Translations under genes and position numbers: made by a program
In this document: in pieces, positions 63,322 through 64,000 of the stretch
How positions within the stretch are numbered: the first letter of the stretch is position 1
How the letters are laid out: each line of letters opens with the position of its first letter
Notes under the pieces: generated by a model
The model's input: the letters and a program-made list of their open reading frames with translations, nothing else
Databases searched by the model: none
What the model was told of the DNA's origin: nothing
Assembly: GCA_022827225.1 (NCBI GenBank)
Contig: JAJDTJ010000106.1
Coordinates: forward strand, 1-64,000
Direction of reading: 5' to 3'
DNA length: 64,000 nt
Source: Candidatus Poribacteria bacterium
Lineage (GTDB): Bacteria > Poribacteria > WGA-4E > WGA-3G

Positions 63322-63406
63322 CTTCTAAGATTGATGCGTAATCTAAAGCGAACATCTGATTCTTTTTTTTTCTAGAGATACCCACCATAAGGTAACAACA
63401 GAGATT

Positions 63407-64000
63407 GTGAACACAGATCCCATCAAATTAGAACTTTACAAAAATATCCTGACCTCGGTTGCTGAGGAGATGGGTGTGACGCTGCAACGTACAGCGTTTT
63501 CACCGAACATCAAGGAACGACTCGATTTTTCGTGTGCTGTTTTTGATGGTACAGGTAAAATGGTTGCCCAAGCTGCACATATCCCAGTGCATCTCGGCTC
63601 TATGCCGCTCTCTGTTCTTGCAGCGATTGAAAGTACCGAAATGGCACTGGGTGATATGATTGTCCTCAACGACCCGTATTGTGGCGGCACGCACCTACCC
63701 GATATTACGCTGGTTGCCCCTGTTTTTTCAGATGAGAAGTTGAGTGATGGAGAGAACCGCCCTGTCTTTTTTGTGGCGAATCGCGCACACCACGCAGATG
63801 TCGGCGGTATGACCCCCGGCTCGATGCCGATTGCGACGAGTGTGATTCAGGAAGGTATCCGTATTCCGCCGGTTAGACTTATTCGGGGTGGCGAATTAGA
63901 TACTGACCTCTGGGAACTGATCCTTGCGAATGTGCGTACACCGGAAGAACGCCGTGGCGACATGGAGGCGCAACTCGCAGCGAATCGTGTCGGGGAGCGC
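63407..64000 (+). CDS. hyuB: Hydantoinase B/oxoprolinase subunit (partial, runs off the window)
   Basis: The first 198 codons are seen, starting GTG. LELYKNILTSVAEEMGVTLQRTAFS, then KERLDFSCAVFD, AHIPVHLGSMP, NDPYCGGTHLPDI and ANRAHHADVGGMTPGSMP are hallmark blocks of the HyuB/5-oxoprolinase family, which hydrolyses hydantoins or oxoproline with ATP. The remaining two thirds and any HyuA partner lie outside. AAGG lies well upstream of the GTG. No stop is met. Confidence 0.92.
   Translation, partial: MNTDPIKLELYKNILTSVAEEMGVTLQRTAFSPNIKERLDFSCAVFDGTGKMVAQAAHIPVHLGSMPLSVLAAIESTEMALGDMIVLNDPYCGGTHLPDITLVAPVFSDEKLSDGENRPVFFVANRAHHADVGGMTPGSMPIATSVIQEGIRIPPVRLIRGGELDTDLWELILANVRTPEERRGDMEAQLAANRVGER

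Noticed and set aside
63167..63388. A longer start for the second PIN protein
   Set aside because: The frame stays open to 63388, but the TTGACA-17-TATCAT promoter lies within it, and the GTG at 63166 with its upstream GGAGTCT is conserved with the first copy.

Overview
The window reads as a chromosomal segment from an uncultured bacterium of moderate GC content, most like Candidatus Poribacteria or a relative. This is inference. It rests on the mix of LamG and 3-keto-disaccharide-hydrolase-like secreted proteins that share one C-terminal tail, an FG-GAP/ASPIC protein, TPR proteins, Gfo/Idh oxidoreductases, many toxin-antitoxin fragments and a Gram-negative-type dcw cluster. No rRNA, tRNA, CRISPR array or phage structural gene was found.

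Layout. 0-5.3 kb is accessory DNA on the minus strand: a truncated DUF262 gene, a beta-class DNA methyltransferase followed by an HNH nuclease, a second HNH paralogue, and a run of closely packed or overlapping genes (PIN toxin, antitoxin-domain/TPR fusion, small acidic protein, TPR protein, HNH). A decayed further copy of the PIN/antitoxin pair lies at 5.14-5.29 kb. 5.7-21.7 kb is mostly housekeeping: a large predicted soluble glycosidase-like protein, methylmalonate-semialdehyde dehydrogenase, an S41 protease, gatA and gatC, a PcrA-type helicase, uvrA, and a tandemly duplicated nucleotidyltransferase-like protein. 21.9-26.5 kb holds three secreted proteins, two sugar or nucleotide-sugar type oxidoreductases, and a small ArsC/Spx-like gene with an in-frame TGA exactly where the family has its redox cysteine. 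That gene is a strong candidate selenoprotein, with a SECIS-compatible hairpin just downstream of the TGA.

26.5-34.6 kb is a second accessory island: a broken DNA methyltransferase, an HhH protein, a strong promoter with a structured leader, a methyltransferase fused to a nuclease-like domain, a membrane-anchored PD-(D/E)xK protein, and a two-gene ATPase plus ExK-nuclease cassette between two direct repeats of about 160-170 bp. 34.6-40.6 kb carries an FG-GAP/ASPIC protein, a TPR protein, a LamG protein and a B12-binding-type radical SAM enzyme.

40.8-59.7 kb is a nearly complete division and cell wall cluster on the minus strand, transcribed rsmH, ftsL, ftsI, murE, alpha/beta hydrolase, murF, ddl, mraY, murD, ftsW, murG, murC, ftsQ, ftsA, ftsZ. 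MurE has the DNPR motif of meso-diaminopimelate enzymes. MurF has a multi-pass membrane domain in place of its usual N-terminal domain. murB and mraZ are absent. The window ends with another oxidoreductase, a nucleoside hydrolase, a MITE-like repeat, the second full PIN/antitoxin-TPR pair, and the start of a hydantoinase B/oxoprolinase gene that runs off the edge.
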